Shown: in pieces, positions 50,676 through 59,750 of the stretch
Layout of the letters: each line of letters starts with the position of its first letter
How positions within the stretch are numbered: the stretch's first letter is position 1
Origin: DASPHG01 sp963748315
Lineage (GTDB): Bacteria > Actinomycetota > Thermoleophilia > Solirubrobacterales > Thermoleophilaceae
NCBI GenBank assembly: GCA_963748315.1
Contig: CAVVIK010000005.1
Location: 124,001 to 188,000, forward strand
Length of the DNA: 64,000 nt
Reading direction: 5' to 3'
Notes under the pieces: model-generated
Seen by the model: the letters and a program-made list of their open reading frames with translations, nothing else
The model's database searches: none
Told to the model about the DNA's origin: nothing
Translations under genes and position numbers: made by a program

Positions 50676-51677
50676 ATGCGCTACCTCGTCACCGGGGGAT
50701 CGGGCTACATCGGCAGCCGGCTCGTCGAGCAGCTCGGCTCACGTGAGGACACCGAGCGGATCCTGATCGCCGACGTCCGGCCGCCAAGGTCGTTCCGGCC
50801 GAAGACCGAGTGGGCCGAGCTCGACGTACGCGATGCGGCGGCCACGCGCGACCTCGTCGCCCGCGAGCGGCCCGACGTCCTCATCCACCTCGCGTTCGTC
50901 CTCAACCCGATCAAGGACGAGCAGCTCATGTACGACATCGACGTCAACGGCACGCACAACGTGCTCGAGGCGGCATCGCAGGCGGGAGTCGAGCACGTGC
51001 TCGTGACGTCGTCGACCACCGCCTACGGCGCGTTCCCGGACAACCCCGTGCCGATCACCGAGGACTGGCCGGTGCGCGGCGTTGCCGCGTTCGAGTACGC
51101 GCGCGACAAGACGGAGTCGGACCGGCTCTGCCAGCTCTGGGCGCTTCGCCATCCCGAGCGGACGATGACGATCGTGCGGCCGTGCATCGTGTTCGGCCCG
51201 AACGTCGACAACTACCTCGTTCGCATCTGGGCGACGCTCCGTTCCAGCCCGACTTCGGCGGCAACCTCGACCAGTTGATCCAGTTCGTTCACGAGGACGA
51301 CCTCGTGGACGCGATGGTCGGTCTGCTCGAGGGCCGCCACGGCGGCGCGTTCAACATGACCGGCGACGGCCTGATGACGATGCGCGAGACGGCGGAGGTG
51401 CTCGGCGCGAAGGTGCGCAAGATGCCGCTGCGGTTCGCGCCGCGTGATCGGTCGCGCGACGTGGCGGCTCGGCGCGAGCGAGACGCCGCCAGGCCAGCTC
51501 GAGTTCGCGATGAACCCGTGGGTGTGCTCGAACGAGAAGGTGAAGGAGACGCTCGGCTGGCAGCCGCGCTACACGACTCGGGAGACTTTCGAGATCACGA
51601 TGCGCGCCCGCGGCGCGCTCGAAAACGCCGCCGAGCCGAGCGGAATCGTGCCCGAGGTGGGCGCTCCAGCGGCCTGA
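50676..51677 (+). CDS. NAD-dependent epimerase/dehydratase (SDR, frame-broken)
   Basis: About 335 residues from ATG 50676. The NAD-binding loop is VTGGSGYIGSRLVEQLG; the catalytic serine is in VLVTSSTTAYGAFPDN and the YxxxK motif is YARDKTESD. MTIVRPCIVFGPNVDNYLV is the substrate loop. Frame changes near 51240 and 51445 are followed by QFVHEDDLVDAMVGLLEGRH and NEKVKETLGWQPRYTTRETF. Such enzymes modify nucleotide sugars or related compounds; substrate unknown. The C-terminal sequence ends at TGA 51675-51677. Confidence 0.85.
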
Positions 51678-51688
51678 GTCGCCGCTGC

Positions 51689-51694
51689 TACGCT
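51689..51694 (+). promoter_or_regulatory. -10 box (TACGCT) of tRNA-Val
   Basis: TACGCT inside CTACGCTAG ends 11 bp before the tRNA, as at tRNA-Cys. Confidence 0.5.
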
Positions 51695-51705
51695 AGCCCC
51701 GACCC

Positions 51706-51778
51706 GGGCCGTTAGCTCAGTTGGGAGAGCACCAGCTCGACAAGCTGGGGGTCGCTGGTTCGAGCCCAGCACGGCCCA
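51706..51778 (+). tRNA. tRNA-Val (anticodon GAC)
   Basis: 73 nt. Acceptor GGGCCGT/ACGGCCC, D-loop GCTCAGTTGGGAGAGC, anticodon loop with GAC (CTCGACAAG), T-loop GTTCGAGCC. No encoded CCA. A coding sequence starts 1 bp after it. Confidence 0.95.
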
Positions 51779-51779
51779 C

Positions 51780-52269
51780 TTGCGCGAGACGCCGGACGAC
51801 CTGGCCGCGTTGCAGGCGCTTCTCGATCGCAGTTACGAGGGCGCCGGCGCACACCTGCTCAGGATCCTCACGCCCGAGCGCCGGATGACCGCCGAGCAGG
51901 TTGCCGAACGGCTGACGGGCATGTGTCTGCTGGCGCTTGCGACCGCAACGGCCGACGGACGGCCGATCGTCGGGCCGGTCGACGGCATCTTCTACCGCGG
52001 CGCGTTTCACTTCGGGTCGGCGCCGGACTCGGTGCGCTTTCGTCACATCGACGCCCGACCGCATGTCAGCGCGACGCACCTTCCGGGTGAGGAGCTCGCG
52101 GTCACCGTTCACGGACGTGCTGTGCCGGTCGACGTCTCGAGTGGCGGCTTCCGCGAAGTGCTACTCGACGTCTACGGCCGGGACCATGAGGAGCTTCATC
52201 GACTCAGGCGCGCGATTCGCGCGCATCGACGCGGACCGCATGTTCACGTTCCAGATGAACGCGGACTAG
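51780..52269 (+). CDS. Pyridoxamine 5'-phosphate oxidase-fold flavoprotein (one frame change)
   Basis: About 162 residues from TTG 51780. The split-barrel core is visible in LALATATADGRPIVGPVDGIFY, RGAFHFGSAPDSVRFRHI and HVSATHLPGEELAVTVHGRA. A frame change near 52195 leads to RFARIDADRMFTFQMNAD and TAG 52267-52269. Family members bind FMN or F420. It begins 1 bp after tRNA-Val and is probably translated from the processed tRNA transcript. Its stop shares a CTAG with the convergent pilus gene. Confidence 0.8.
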
Positions 52270-53186
52270 TTCTCGCCGTCGATTACCGACGGGCTGCCGG
52301 CCAAGGCGGAGACGCTGCGGCCGCTCAGGGTTCCGCTCGACGCGGTCGTGCGGTTGAGGGCGCGCAGGCGGAGGAGGTACTCGTTGCCGTCCTCATCCAT
52401 GAAGTGATGCTCGTCCTGCGACGGGATCGGCTTGAGCTCGAGGAACGTGCAGAGCGTGTCCTTCGGCACGCAGGTGCCCTCGCCGCCCTGGCTCAGGCGC
52501 GAGTCGACCATGAAGACGGCCGTCTCGTGATCGGTCGAGACGCCCAGGTACATGATCAGCGGCAGCTTGCGGTTCGGGATGAGCCCGAGGCGCTGGACCG
52601 TCGCGTAGCGCCGGAGGTCGTCGACCTGGCCGAACTGCACGTCAGCCGTGTACGAGTAGTCGGTCTCCGGCGCCTCTGTCGGCTCCTTGTCGTCCTCGAT
52701 CGTGCCGGCCGGCGTCGAGCCGGTGTCGGTGTCGGAGTCCGTGGGGTACGAGGGGGTAGCGCTCGGCACGTCCCCGAGCGGCTGCAGCGCCGTCGGCGAG
52801 CTCGTGCCGGTGGCGACGTTGGACAGGGCGGTCACGGTCTGCTCGACGCTCTGGGCGGATTCGCCACCGCCGGAGCCGCCGCCCGTGCTCGCCTTCAGCG
52901 TCTCGAGCGACTGGAATGGGTTGCGTGTCTCCGAGCCGTCGATGTCACGGATGGACATGGGCTCCTCGCCCGGGAACTGGAACGAGGCGGACTGCGGCGT
53001 CGCCGCGGGCGCGGGGCCGGCGGCGGACGGCTCGATGTCGAGCGGGCCACCCGAGCGGATGGCGCTCGCACTAATGACGAGCAGGAGCAGGCCCAGCCCG
53101 ATCGCGACGCCGGCAAGGCGGCTCTCGCACAGGTCGGCCCAGACCTCCTCGGCCCACTGCCTGACGATGTCGATGCTGAAGTTCAT
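52266..53186 (-). CDS. Pilus-associated membrane-anchored protein (PilP position)
   Basis: 306 residues from ATG 53186. A cytoplasmic start (MNFSIDIVRQWAEEVWADL), one membrane helix (LAGVAIGLGLLLLVISASAI), then a long S/T/P/G-rich extracellular linker (about residues 50-180) and a C-terminal domain with LGVSTDHETAVFMVDSRLSQ and two cysteines (CVPKDTLC). Last in the pilM-N-O operon, where proteobacteria have pilP, but sequence similarity to PilP is not evident. Probably part of the type IV pilus alignment complex. Start overlaps pilO (ATGA). Confidence 0.65.
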   Translation of the reverse strand: MNFSIDIVRQWAEEVWADLCESRLAGVAIGLGLLLLVISASAIRSGGPLDIEPSAAGPAPAATPQSASFQFPGEEPMSIRDIDGSETRNPFQSLETLKASTGGGSGGGESAQSVEQTVTALSNVATGTSSPTALQPLGDVPSATPSYPTDSDTDTGSTPAGTIEDDKEPTEAPETDYSYTADVQFGQVDDLRRYATVQRLGLIPNRKLPLIMYLGVSTDHETAVFMVDSRLSQGGEGTCVPKDTLCTFLELKPIPSQDEHHFMDEDGNEYLLRLRALNRTTASSGTLSGRSVSALAGSPSVIDGEN

Positions 53187-53896
53187 CGCGGCACCGCCAC
53201 CGACGCGGTCGTGAAGTCGTCGACCGGCTTCAGGCCACCGTCACCACGCTCGGCACCGGGCGGTCCGACCGCGGTCGCCTTGGCTGCCGGGTCGTCGCCG
53301 CCGGCCGCCATGTAGACGGTCGCGCCGATCGTGGCCGTGATGTTCGGGAAGGACGAGCTGGAGAGCGTGAGGTCGTCGATCTTGATCAGACGCCCGCGGA
53401 TCTGCAGGTCGTGATTCGCCATCGTGACGAAGCGCTGGACGCGGTGGAAGAGGTCGGCGAGGCCGAAGAACTCGCCCGTGAAGGTCAGCTGCACCGGAAC
53501 CGCGTCGAGGCCGTCCACAGGCGCCATCTGTGCGGCGTCGCCGCCGCTCGCGGCGGCATCGCTGTTCGCCGCACCCATAGAGATGTTGTTGAAGTCGATC
53601 CCCGTGCCGTCGGCGGCCTTCGAGAGCTCGCGCATCATGTCGGCCACGCGCACCGACTGCGGGATCGCCCGCACGAGCTTGACCATCTCGCGGTAGTCGG
53701 ACTCGTAGCGCGCCTTTGCGCTCTCGAGCTCCTCCGCGCGCGCGACGGCGGCGTTGCGCTCGGTCTTCGCCTTGGCAAGCGGCTCGTCCAGCGAAGCCTT
53801 GCGGTTCAGGGCGGGGCTGAGCAGCACCATCCAGTACAGCGCGAAGGCCGCCAGCGGCGCCAGGATCATCATGAGCTTGCGGTCACGAGCGCTCAT
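53183..53896 (-). CDS. pilO: Type IV pilus assembly protein PilO
   Basis: 237 residues from ATG 53896. A short cytoplasmic start, one membrane helix (MMILAPLAAFALYWMVLLS), a coiled coil (LAKAKTERNAAVARAEELES) and a ferredoxin-like periplasmic domain (VPVQLTFTGEFFGLADLFHR is the PilO signature). It pairs with PilN to link the inner-membrane platform with the pilus. Overlaps pilN by ATGA. Confidence 0.88.
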   Translation of the reverse strand: MSARDRKLMMILAPLAAFALYWMVLLSPALNRKASLDEPLAKAKTERNAAVARAEELESAKARYESDYREMVKLVRAIPQSVRVADMMRELSKAADGTGIDFNNISMGAANSDAAASGGDAAQMAPVDGLDAVPVQLTFTGEFFGLADLFHRVQRFVTMANHDLQIRGRLIKIDDLTLSSSSFPNITATIGATVYMAAGGDDPAAKATAVGPPGAERGDGGLKPVDDFTTASVAVPR

Positions 53897-54591
53897 AGCC
53901 CGACCGCCTTGCCCTGAGCGGGATTCACAAGATCGACGGTGGCCTCGAATGAGACGGAGTCCGTGCACCCCGCGGCACCGCCGGAAGACGACTGCAGGAG
54001 CGAGTCGCTCCATCCCGAGCCCGACGACCCGCCGGCGGCGACGGATCCGTCGCCAGAAGCGCCGAGGTTCACCGAGGTAGCGCCGGTCACGGCGGTAAGA
54101 CGGTCAAGCGTGTCGGCGACGGTCGGCTGGTCCGGCGCGCAGCCCGAGAGGCTCACGGTGAGCGCGCCGGCGGCGGCAGAGGCAGCCGCCTGGACCGAGT
54201 CCGCCCCCTCCTCGAGCTCGGCCTCGGTGGGGCCGACGTCAAGGCCGGTGATCCACACGTGCTCGGGGAGGACGCGCGTCAGCTCGCGAGTGAGGCGCTC
54301 GTAGTCGAAGCGGGTCTGGGCGACCACGCGCACGGACCGCGCGCGGGCTTCCTTCATGGCCGAGAACTCGGCGTAGGGGCCGAGCGAGGCTGCGTCATCC
54401 TTTGCGGCCTGCGTCTCCTGGTGGAGGCCGTCGATCTCGTTGGCGGTCGCGTTCGCGCCGCTCTGCACGAACCAGTAGAGCGTCATCGCGAGTGTCGCCA
54501 CGAGCAGTCCGCCGAGTACCGCGTAGGTGCTGTGGCGGATATTGCCGCCACGCGGACGCAGCTCGGCGGGAAGAAGATTCAGGCGCTTCAT
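53893..54591 (-). CDS. pilN: Type IV pilus assembly protein PilN
   Basis: 232 residues from ATG 54591. The N-terminus MKRLNLLPAELRP contains the NLLP motif that binds PilM. One membrane helix (AVLGGLLVATLAMTLYWFV) is followed by a coiled coil and a domain with LTRVLPEHVWITGLDV, the typical PilN block. A serine/glycine-rich insert (GASGDGSVAAGGSSGSGW) lies near the end. It overlaps pilM (ATGA). Confidence 0.88.
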   Translation of the reverse strand: MKRLNLLPAELRPRGGNIRHSTYAVLGGLLVATLAMTLYWFVQSGANATANEIDGLHQETQAAKDDAASLGPYAEFSAMKEARARSVRVVAQTRFDYERLTRELTRVLPEHVWITGLDVGPTEAELEEGADSVQAAASAAAGALTVSLSGCAPDQPTVADTLDRLTAVTGATSVNLGASGDGSVAAGGSSGSGWSDSLLQSSSGGAAGCTDSVSFEATVDLVNPAQGKAVGL

Positions 54592-55502
54592 GCGAACGCT
54601 CCGAGCGCGAGGCCTGCCGCGAGCGTGAGCTGCGGCCGCGTCTCCTCGGGGATCTTCGAGTCATCGACCTCGAGGATGCCCAGCGGATCCGCGATACGCG
54701 CGTTGACGCCGTCCGGGACGCCGAGCATCTGGAGCTGGTCGGTCTCGGTCGGCGGAACGCCGGAGAGGATCACCTCGAAGACGGGCTGGCTGCCGGGCTG
54801 GCCGGTGTAGTAGGCGAGCAGCAGCCTGAGCTGCTCGGCAAGAGCGGGGCCGGAGTTCGGGACGACACGGGTGAGGAGGCACGCGTGGCCGATGGCCAGC
54901 ACGAGCGTGGCCGGCTCGCCGAGGTGGCAGTAGACGCGGGCCGGCTCGTTATCGCCGGCCGGCTTTGCGATGGCACGGACGAGCGCGAACGGCTCGAGCT
55001 CGAGACCCTGGGGACGCAGCCCGGCGGACCGGGCGCAGTCGACGAGGTCGTAGACACGGCCCCTGCGCGCGGCCGCGACGAGCACGCGCATCTTCGCGCC
55101 CTCGCCCGGGCTGACCTCCTGGCCGATGAACGCGTGGTCGAGCGGCGCGTCGTCGAGCGGCATGGCGATCGCCTCGGCAGCGTGGTAGCGGACGGCGGTA
55201 TCGCGCTCCTTGCCGTCTTCGATGAGCGGCATCTCGAGCACGCGCACGATTCCGTGCTGCGCGCCGAGGCCCAGATAGACCTGGCGGCCGAACGCGCTAC
55301 CCGAGGTGACCTCGCGCAGCGCTTCGCTGAGCGCCTCCGGATTGCCGATCCGGTCTTCGAGGACGACATCCGGCTCGAGCTCGAGCGTCTTGGCGGCGAC
55401 CACGCGCTTGCGCGAGGCCGCGACGGCGGCGACATGCGTCGTGCCTACATACAGGCCGACACCGCCATTTTTTGCACGCTTCGTTGGAATTTTGATGGGC
55501 AT
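54588..55502 (-). CDS. pilM: Type IV pilus assembly protein PilM
   Basis: 304 residues from ATG 55502. An actin-like ATPase fold: VGLYVGTTHVAAVAASRKR, PLIEDGKERDTAVRYHAAEA (family block), RGRVYDLVDCARSAGL, CHLGEPATLVLAIGHACLLTR and VFEVILSGVPPTETDQLQML. PilM sits under the membrane and recruits PilN. The gene is divergent from pilB; the 150-bp gap between them has no recognisable riboswitch. Confidence 0.88.
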   Translation of the reverse strand: MPIKIPTKRAKNGGVGLYVGTTHVAAVAASRKRVVAAKTLELEPDVVLEDRIGNPEALSEALREVTSGSAFGRQVYLGLGAQHGIVRVLEMPLIEDGKERDTAVRYHAAEAIAMPLDDAPLDHAFIGQEVSPGEGAKMRVLVAAARRGRVYDLVDCARSAGLRPQGLELEPFALVRAIAKPAGDNEPARVYCHLGEPATLVLAIGHACLLTRVVPNSGPALAEQLRLLLAYYTGQPGSQPVFEVILSGVPPTETDQLQMLGVPDGVNARIADPLGILEVDDSKIPEETRPQLTLAAGLALGAFA

Positions 55503-55654
55503 AGGAGGGACCACCGCCTGCTTGATTTCGGAGGGCCACTCGCAGCATCGGGTCGCTCTCCGACTGCCTTGAGTCGTGCAACGCCCGCCTGGACACGTCG
55601 TTCGTGCGTCCAATTTGGGGCGCTCAGGATTCGTCCTCGCGCGCGAATCGGTCG

Positions 55655-57466
55655 ATGCGTGGATCCATGCCCTCCGCACAGCCGAACAGTCGGCCTCCTT
55701 ACGCGCGCGATGACGGAAGCGTGCCGCCGCCTGCCTCCGAGGCCCGCCGCGAGCACGTCGCGAACCGCCTCGCCGGCCTGACGGAGCCGAGCGGCCCGCA
55801 CCGGCCTGACCGCCGCATCGGCCAGGTGATCGCCGACCTGGGCTTCGCCAAGCGCGACGTCGTCGAGGCGGCGGTCGAGCTGGCTAGCCGCAGCGGGGAG
55901 CTGACGGGTGAGGTGCTGGTCAAGAGTGGCGTGCTGACCGTGGAGCAGCTCGCCCGCGCAGTCGCCGAGCGCCACGGGCTTCCGCACATCGACTTCTCGA
56001 GCTTCGAGCCGGACATGACGGCCGCCAACCTGGTCGAGCCCTCGGCGGCGAAGCGCTACTCCGCGGTGCCGGTCGCATTCATCGACGACCGCACGTTGCT
56101 CGTCGCTATGACGGACCCCGCGAACATCCTGGCGGTCGACGACCTGACGATGATCACCGGCCTCGACATCGCTCGCGCGGTTGCGAGCCCCGAGGACATC
56201 GAGGCCGTGATCTCCCAGCTCGACCGCGTCGAGTCCTCGATGCTCGTCGAGAGCGACATCGACGAGGCCACGAGCTCGACCGTCACGGAGCTCGAGGCTC
56301 CCGGCGACGACGCGCCTGTCGTCCGGCTCGTCCACTCGATCATCGCCGCGGCGATCGAGCGCGGCGCGTCCGACATCCACTTCGACGCGACCGCGGGCGA
56401 CATGGACGTTCGCTACCGCGTGGACGGCGTCATGTGGGACTCAACGTCGATCCCCCGGCGCATGGTGCGCGGTGCGGTGTCGCGCATCAAGATCATGGCT
56501 GAGCTCGACATCGCCGAGCGCCGCCGGCCGCAGGACGGCCGCATCAGCCTCTCGCTCGACGGACGCGTAGTCGACATCCGCCTCGTGACCCTGCCGACGG
56601 TCGAGGGCGAGTCGATTGTCATGCGCATCCTCGAGAAGACGGACCGGCTCCTCACGTTCGAGGAGATGGGCATGTCTCAGGACGATCAGAAGCGCTTTGC
56701 GGCCGCGATCAGGCGTTCCCACGGAGCGGTGATCGTTACGGGCCCAACCGGCTCCGGTAAGTCGACAACGCTTTACTCGGCGCTCGGGGAGATCCAGAGC
56801 CCCGAGAAGACGATCATCACGATCGAGGATCCCGTCGAGGTCCGGATGGCCGGGATGAAGCAGATCCAGGTCAACTCGAAGACCGGGCTCGACTTTGCCG
56901 CGGGCCTCCGCTCGATGATGCGCGCGGACCCCGACGTGATCATGGTCGGCGAGATCCGCGACCAGGTGACCGCGTTGACGGCGATCGAGTCGTCGCTCAC
57001 CGGCCACCTGATCCTCTCGACGCTTCATACGAACGACGCGCCCGGCGCTGTCACGCGCCTGATCGAGATGGGCATCGAACCCTTCCTCGTCGCGTCGTCT
57101 GTGACCTGTGTGGTCGGCCAGCGGCTCGCGCGCGCTCTCTGCGACGCCTGCAAGGAGCCGCGGACCGTCTCCGTGGAGATGCTCCACGAGAACGGGTTCG
57201 AGGCCAGCGAAGCGGTGTCGGCGTACGGCCCGGTGGGTTGTGTGCGCTGCGGCAACACCGGCTACCGCGGGCGAATGGGGCTCTTCGAGGTGATGCCCGT
57301 CACGCGCCCGATCCGCGAGCTCATCCTCGCGCGCGAGACGGCCGAAACGATCGCTGACCTCGCGCTCTCAGAGGGGATGAAGCGCATCGCCGACAACGGT
57401 CTCGACCAGGTCCGTGCGGGGCTCACGTCGATCGAGGAAGTGCTCCGCGTAACGGCGGCTGCCTGA
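55655..57466 (+). CDS. pilB: Type IV pilus assembly ATPase PilB/GspE
   Basis: About 603 residues from ATG 55655; ATG 55667 and 55604 are alternatives. An MshEN/N-terminal domain (IGQVIADLGFAKRDVVEAAV) is followed by the secretion ATPase: SDIHFDATAGDMDVRYRVDG, Walker A TGPTGSGKSTTLYSAL, Walker B DPDVIMVGEIRD, the His box HLILSTLHTNDAPGA, and a zinc site (CDAC and CVRC). It powers pilus extension. No pilT, pilC or pilD is in the window. Confidence 0.95.
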   Translation: MRGSMPSAQPNSRPPYARDDGSVPPPASEARREHVANRLAGLTEPSGPHRPDRRIGQVIADLGFAKRDVVEAAVELASRSGELTGEVLVKSGVLTVEQLARAVAERHGLPHIDFSSFEPDMTAANLVEPSAAKRYSAVPVAFIDDRTLLVAMTDPANILAVDDLTMITGLDIARAVASPEDIEAVISQLDRVESSMLVESDIDEATSSTVTELEAPGDDAPVVRLVHSIIAAAIERGASDIHFDATAGDMDVRYRVDGVMWDSTSIPRRMVRGAVSRIKIMAELDIAERRRPQDGRISLSLDGRVVDIRLVTLPTVEGESIVMRILEKTDRLLTFEEMGMSQDDQKRFAAAIRRSHGAVIVTGPTGSGKSTTLYSALGEIQSPEKTIITIEDPVEVRMAGMKQIQVNSKTGLDFAAGLRSMMRADPDVIMVGEIRDQVTALTAIESSLTGHLILSTLHTNDAPGAVTRLIEMGIEPFLVASSVTCVVGQRLARALCDACKEPRTVSVEMLHENGFEASEAVSAYGPVGCVRCGNTGYRGRMGLFEVMPVTRPIRELILARETAETIADLALSEGMKRIADNGLDQVRAGLTSIEEVLRVTAAA

Positions 57467-57471
57467 GAACG

Positions 57472-58872
57472 ATGAAGCGCGTTACGGGACAGGCCGGATT
57501 CACGATGGTCGAGGTGATGGTCGCAGCGTCGATCCTGATGGTCGGCGTGCTCGGCACCGTGACGATGCTCGACGCCGTCAGCCGGCAGTCGCGGACGGCG
57601 GCAAACCGCCAGGCGGGCGTCGGGCTGGTGCGCGACCTCGTCGAGTCCGCCCGCCAGCTGCCGTTCCGGCAGGTCACCAGCAGCACGATCGTCTCACGGC
57701 TTCAGGAGAACGCGAACCTCAGGGGGAACGGCAGCACCACCAACTGGCGGATCGAGCGCGGCAACGCGACCTTCACGGTGAAGGCGACGGTGTGCGGCGT
57801 CGACGATCCCGCGGACGGCATGGGCTCTCATGTGGGTGGAGGGCTCTGCCCCGGCGCAAAGCCCGCTGGCACGGCTGACGCGAACCCGGTCGACTACAAG
57901 GTCGTTACGGCGACCGCGTCGTGGTCGGAGGGCAAGAGCTCCAAGAGCGTGTCGGAGCACGTGCTCATGACGAGCGGCGGTAGGGACCGGCCGGGCGTCG
58001 CGACGCTCTCGCTCACGAGCCCCACATCGCCGGACATCACGACCCCCGCGATCACGAACGCGTCCTTCGAGGCGACCACCACGATCACGGCTAACGCCCT
58101 GGTCTGGTCGATCGACGGGTCGCAGCAGGGCTCGGCCGCCGGCGACGGCCGGACCTGGCACTTCAGCTGGCTCCTGCCGCCCGTCGACGGCGCGTACGAG
58201 GTCTCGGCCCAGGCGTTCGACGCCTCCGGCGTCTCAGGCACGACGCGCTCGATGACGCTGAACATCAACCGCTATCCGCCGGCGTCGCCGGAGGACTTCT
58301 TCGCCGGGCGCAACGGCTCTGTCGTGGAGGCTGAATGGACGCCGAACGCCGAGCGCGACGTGATCGGGTATCGGGTCTATCGACAGGCGAGGAACGGCGC
58401 CGTGGAGCTCGCCTGTCCGCTCTCGGATCCCGAGGTGGCGCAGTGCGTCGACCCGAGTCCCCCTGTCGAGGACCACCAGCAGCTGCGCTACTGGGTGGTC
58501 GCGGTCGATCGCGACCCCGCGGGTGTCGAGCGCGAGGGCGCTCCCTCCATGTGGACCGACGCGAACGCTCCGCGTCCCGCGCCGCCGGATGCTCCGACGA
58601 ACTTCGCGATCACCGAGGACGATGAGGGCAACGTCACGCTGACCTGGACGCCGTCCGTCGCGGCGGTCGGTGCGTACCGCATCTATCGCGACGGGGTCAC
58701 GGTTGGCGACCGTTACGGCGAGGTCGACCCGGAGGAGGGTGAGTTCGAGTTCGACGACCCGGACCCCGGCATCGACCCGCACCAGTACTGGATCACGGCC
58801 GTTGACGAGGTCCTGCAGGAATCGGCGCTCGTCGGGCCGGTGACGCTGGCCGTGCCGGAGCCGACGCCATGA
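57472..58872 (+). CDS. Prepilin-like protein with fibronectin III-type domains
   Basis: 466 residues from ATG 57472. A type III prepilin signal (GQAG|FTMVEVMVAASILM, cleavage after G, E at +5) and hydrophobic helix open the protein. After a pilin-like domain (to about residue 190) two or more beta-sandwich domains follow; one ends with EAEWTPNAERDVIGYRVYRQ and another with VTLTWTPSVAAVGAYRIYRD, both typical of fibronectin III. It is about three times normal pilin size. Probably a tip or adhesive minor pilin. Overlaps the next gene by ATGA. Confidence 0.85.
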   Translation: MKRVTGQAGFTMVEVMVAASILMVGVLGTVTMLDAVSRQSRTAANRQAGVGLVRDLVESARQLPFRQVTSSTIVSRLQENANLRGNGSTTNWRIERGNATFTVKATVCGVDDPADGMGSHVGGGLCPGAKPAGTADANPVDYKVVTATASWSEGKSSKSVSEHVLMTSGGRDRPGVATLSLTSPTSPDITTPAITNASFEATTTITANALVWSIDGSQQGSAAGDGRTWHFSWLLPPVDGAYEVSAQAFDASGVSGTTRSMTLNINRYPPASPEDFFAGRNGSVVEAEWTPNAERDVIGYRVYRQARNGAVELACPLSDPEVAQCVDPSPPVEDHQQLRYWVVAVDRDPAGVEREGAPSMWTDANAPRPAPPDAPTNFAITEDDEGNVTLTWTPSVAAVGAYRIYRDGVTVGDRYGEVDPEEGEFEFDDPDPGIDPHQYWITAVDEVLQESALVGPVTLAVPEPTP

Positions 58873-59750
58873 CCACCCGACTCACCGACGAGCGCGGCCT
58901 GACGCTGGTCGAGCTGTTGGTTGCCAGCACGCTCATGCTGATCATCTCGGCCGCGGCCCTGACGACGCTCGATCAGTTCACACGCCTGGGTAAGAACTCG
59001 GAGCGGCGGCTCGACCAGCAGGACCGCGTGCGCACGGCCGCTCGCACCATCATCCACGAGCTTCGCGACGTCGCGGCCTCGCCCGAGCGCCCCACGATCA
59101 TCGAGCTCTCGAACGATTACGACATCGTTTTCAAGACCGTCGTCGACGGCTCCGCCTCGGGCGCGAACGCGATGCACCTGCAGCGCATCCGCTACTGCCT
59201 CGCAGGGAACCGGAACTCGGCGACAGTGCGCCAGCAGACGCAGACGTGGGATACGGCGACACCGCCGCCGGTCCCGTCGACGACTTTGTGCCCATCGGAG
59301 GAGTGGGGCGGATCGACGGTCGTCGCGCAGGACATCACGAACAGGGCAGGCTCGCAGGAGCGGCCCATTTTCACCTACCGGCGCACCGCCGCCGGCGAGG
59401 TTCAGTCGATCGCCGTCAAGCTCTACCTCGACGGCGACCGCTCGCTGGAGCCGCCGGAGACGCTCGCGGAGACCGGTGTCTTCCTCCGCAACCAGAACCG
59501 CGTTCCCGTAGCGACGTTCACCGCGACGCCTGCCGGCATCGGCCACGTCCTGTTGAACGCCTCGGACTCGGTGGACCCGGAGGACCAGCCGCTCGAGGTG
59601 CGCTGGTTCGACGCCGGGAAGCAGATCGGCCGCGGGACGATCTTCGATTACAAGGCGAAGACGCGCGGCACGCACCAGATCACGGTTGAGGTGCAGGACG
59701 TGGGCGGGTTCGTCGGCCGCTACGGCCCGGTCAGTGTGGTGATCCCGTGA
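58869..59750 (+). CDS. Prepilin-like protein (PilW/PulJ type) with PKD-like C-terminus
   Basis: 293 residues from ATG 58869. Prepilin motif ERG|LTLVELLVASTLMLI with glutamate at +5. The central part contains cysteines typical of PilW-like proteins. The last ~85 residues (PVATFTATPAGIGHVLLNAS, DPEDQPLEVRWFDAG, THQITVEVQD) match a PKD-type beta sandwich. A minor pilin with an extra extracellular domain. Overlaps the next gene by GTGA. Confidence 0.82.
   Translation: MTTRLTDERGLTLVELLVASTLMLIISAAALTTLDQFTRLGKNSERRLDQQDRVRTAARTIIHELRDVAASPERPTIIELSNDYDIVFKTVVDGSASGANAMHLQRIRYCLAGNRNSATVRQQTQTWDTATPPPVPSTTLCPSEEWGGSTVVAQDITNRAGSQERPIFTYRRTAAGEVQSIAVKLYLDGDRSLEPPETLAETGVFLRNQNRVPVATFTATPAGIGHVLLNASDSVDPEDQPLEVRWFDAGKQIGRGTIFDYKAKTRGTHQITVEVQDVGGFVGRYGPVSVVIP

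Noticed and set aside
55503..55654. c-di-GMP riboswitch between the divergent pilM and pilB genes
   Set aside because: I looked for the GEMM-I core blocks and tetraloop and receptor and found none on either strand.
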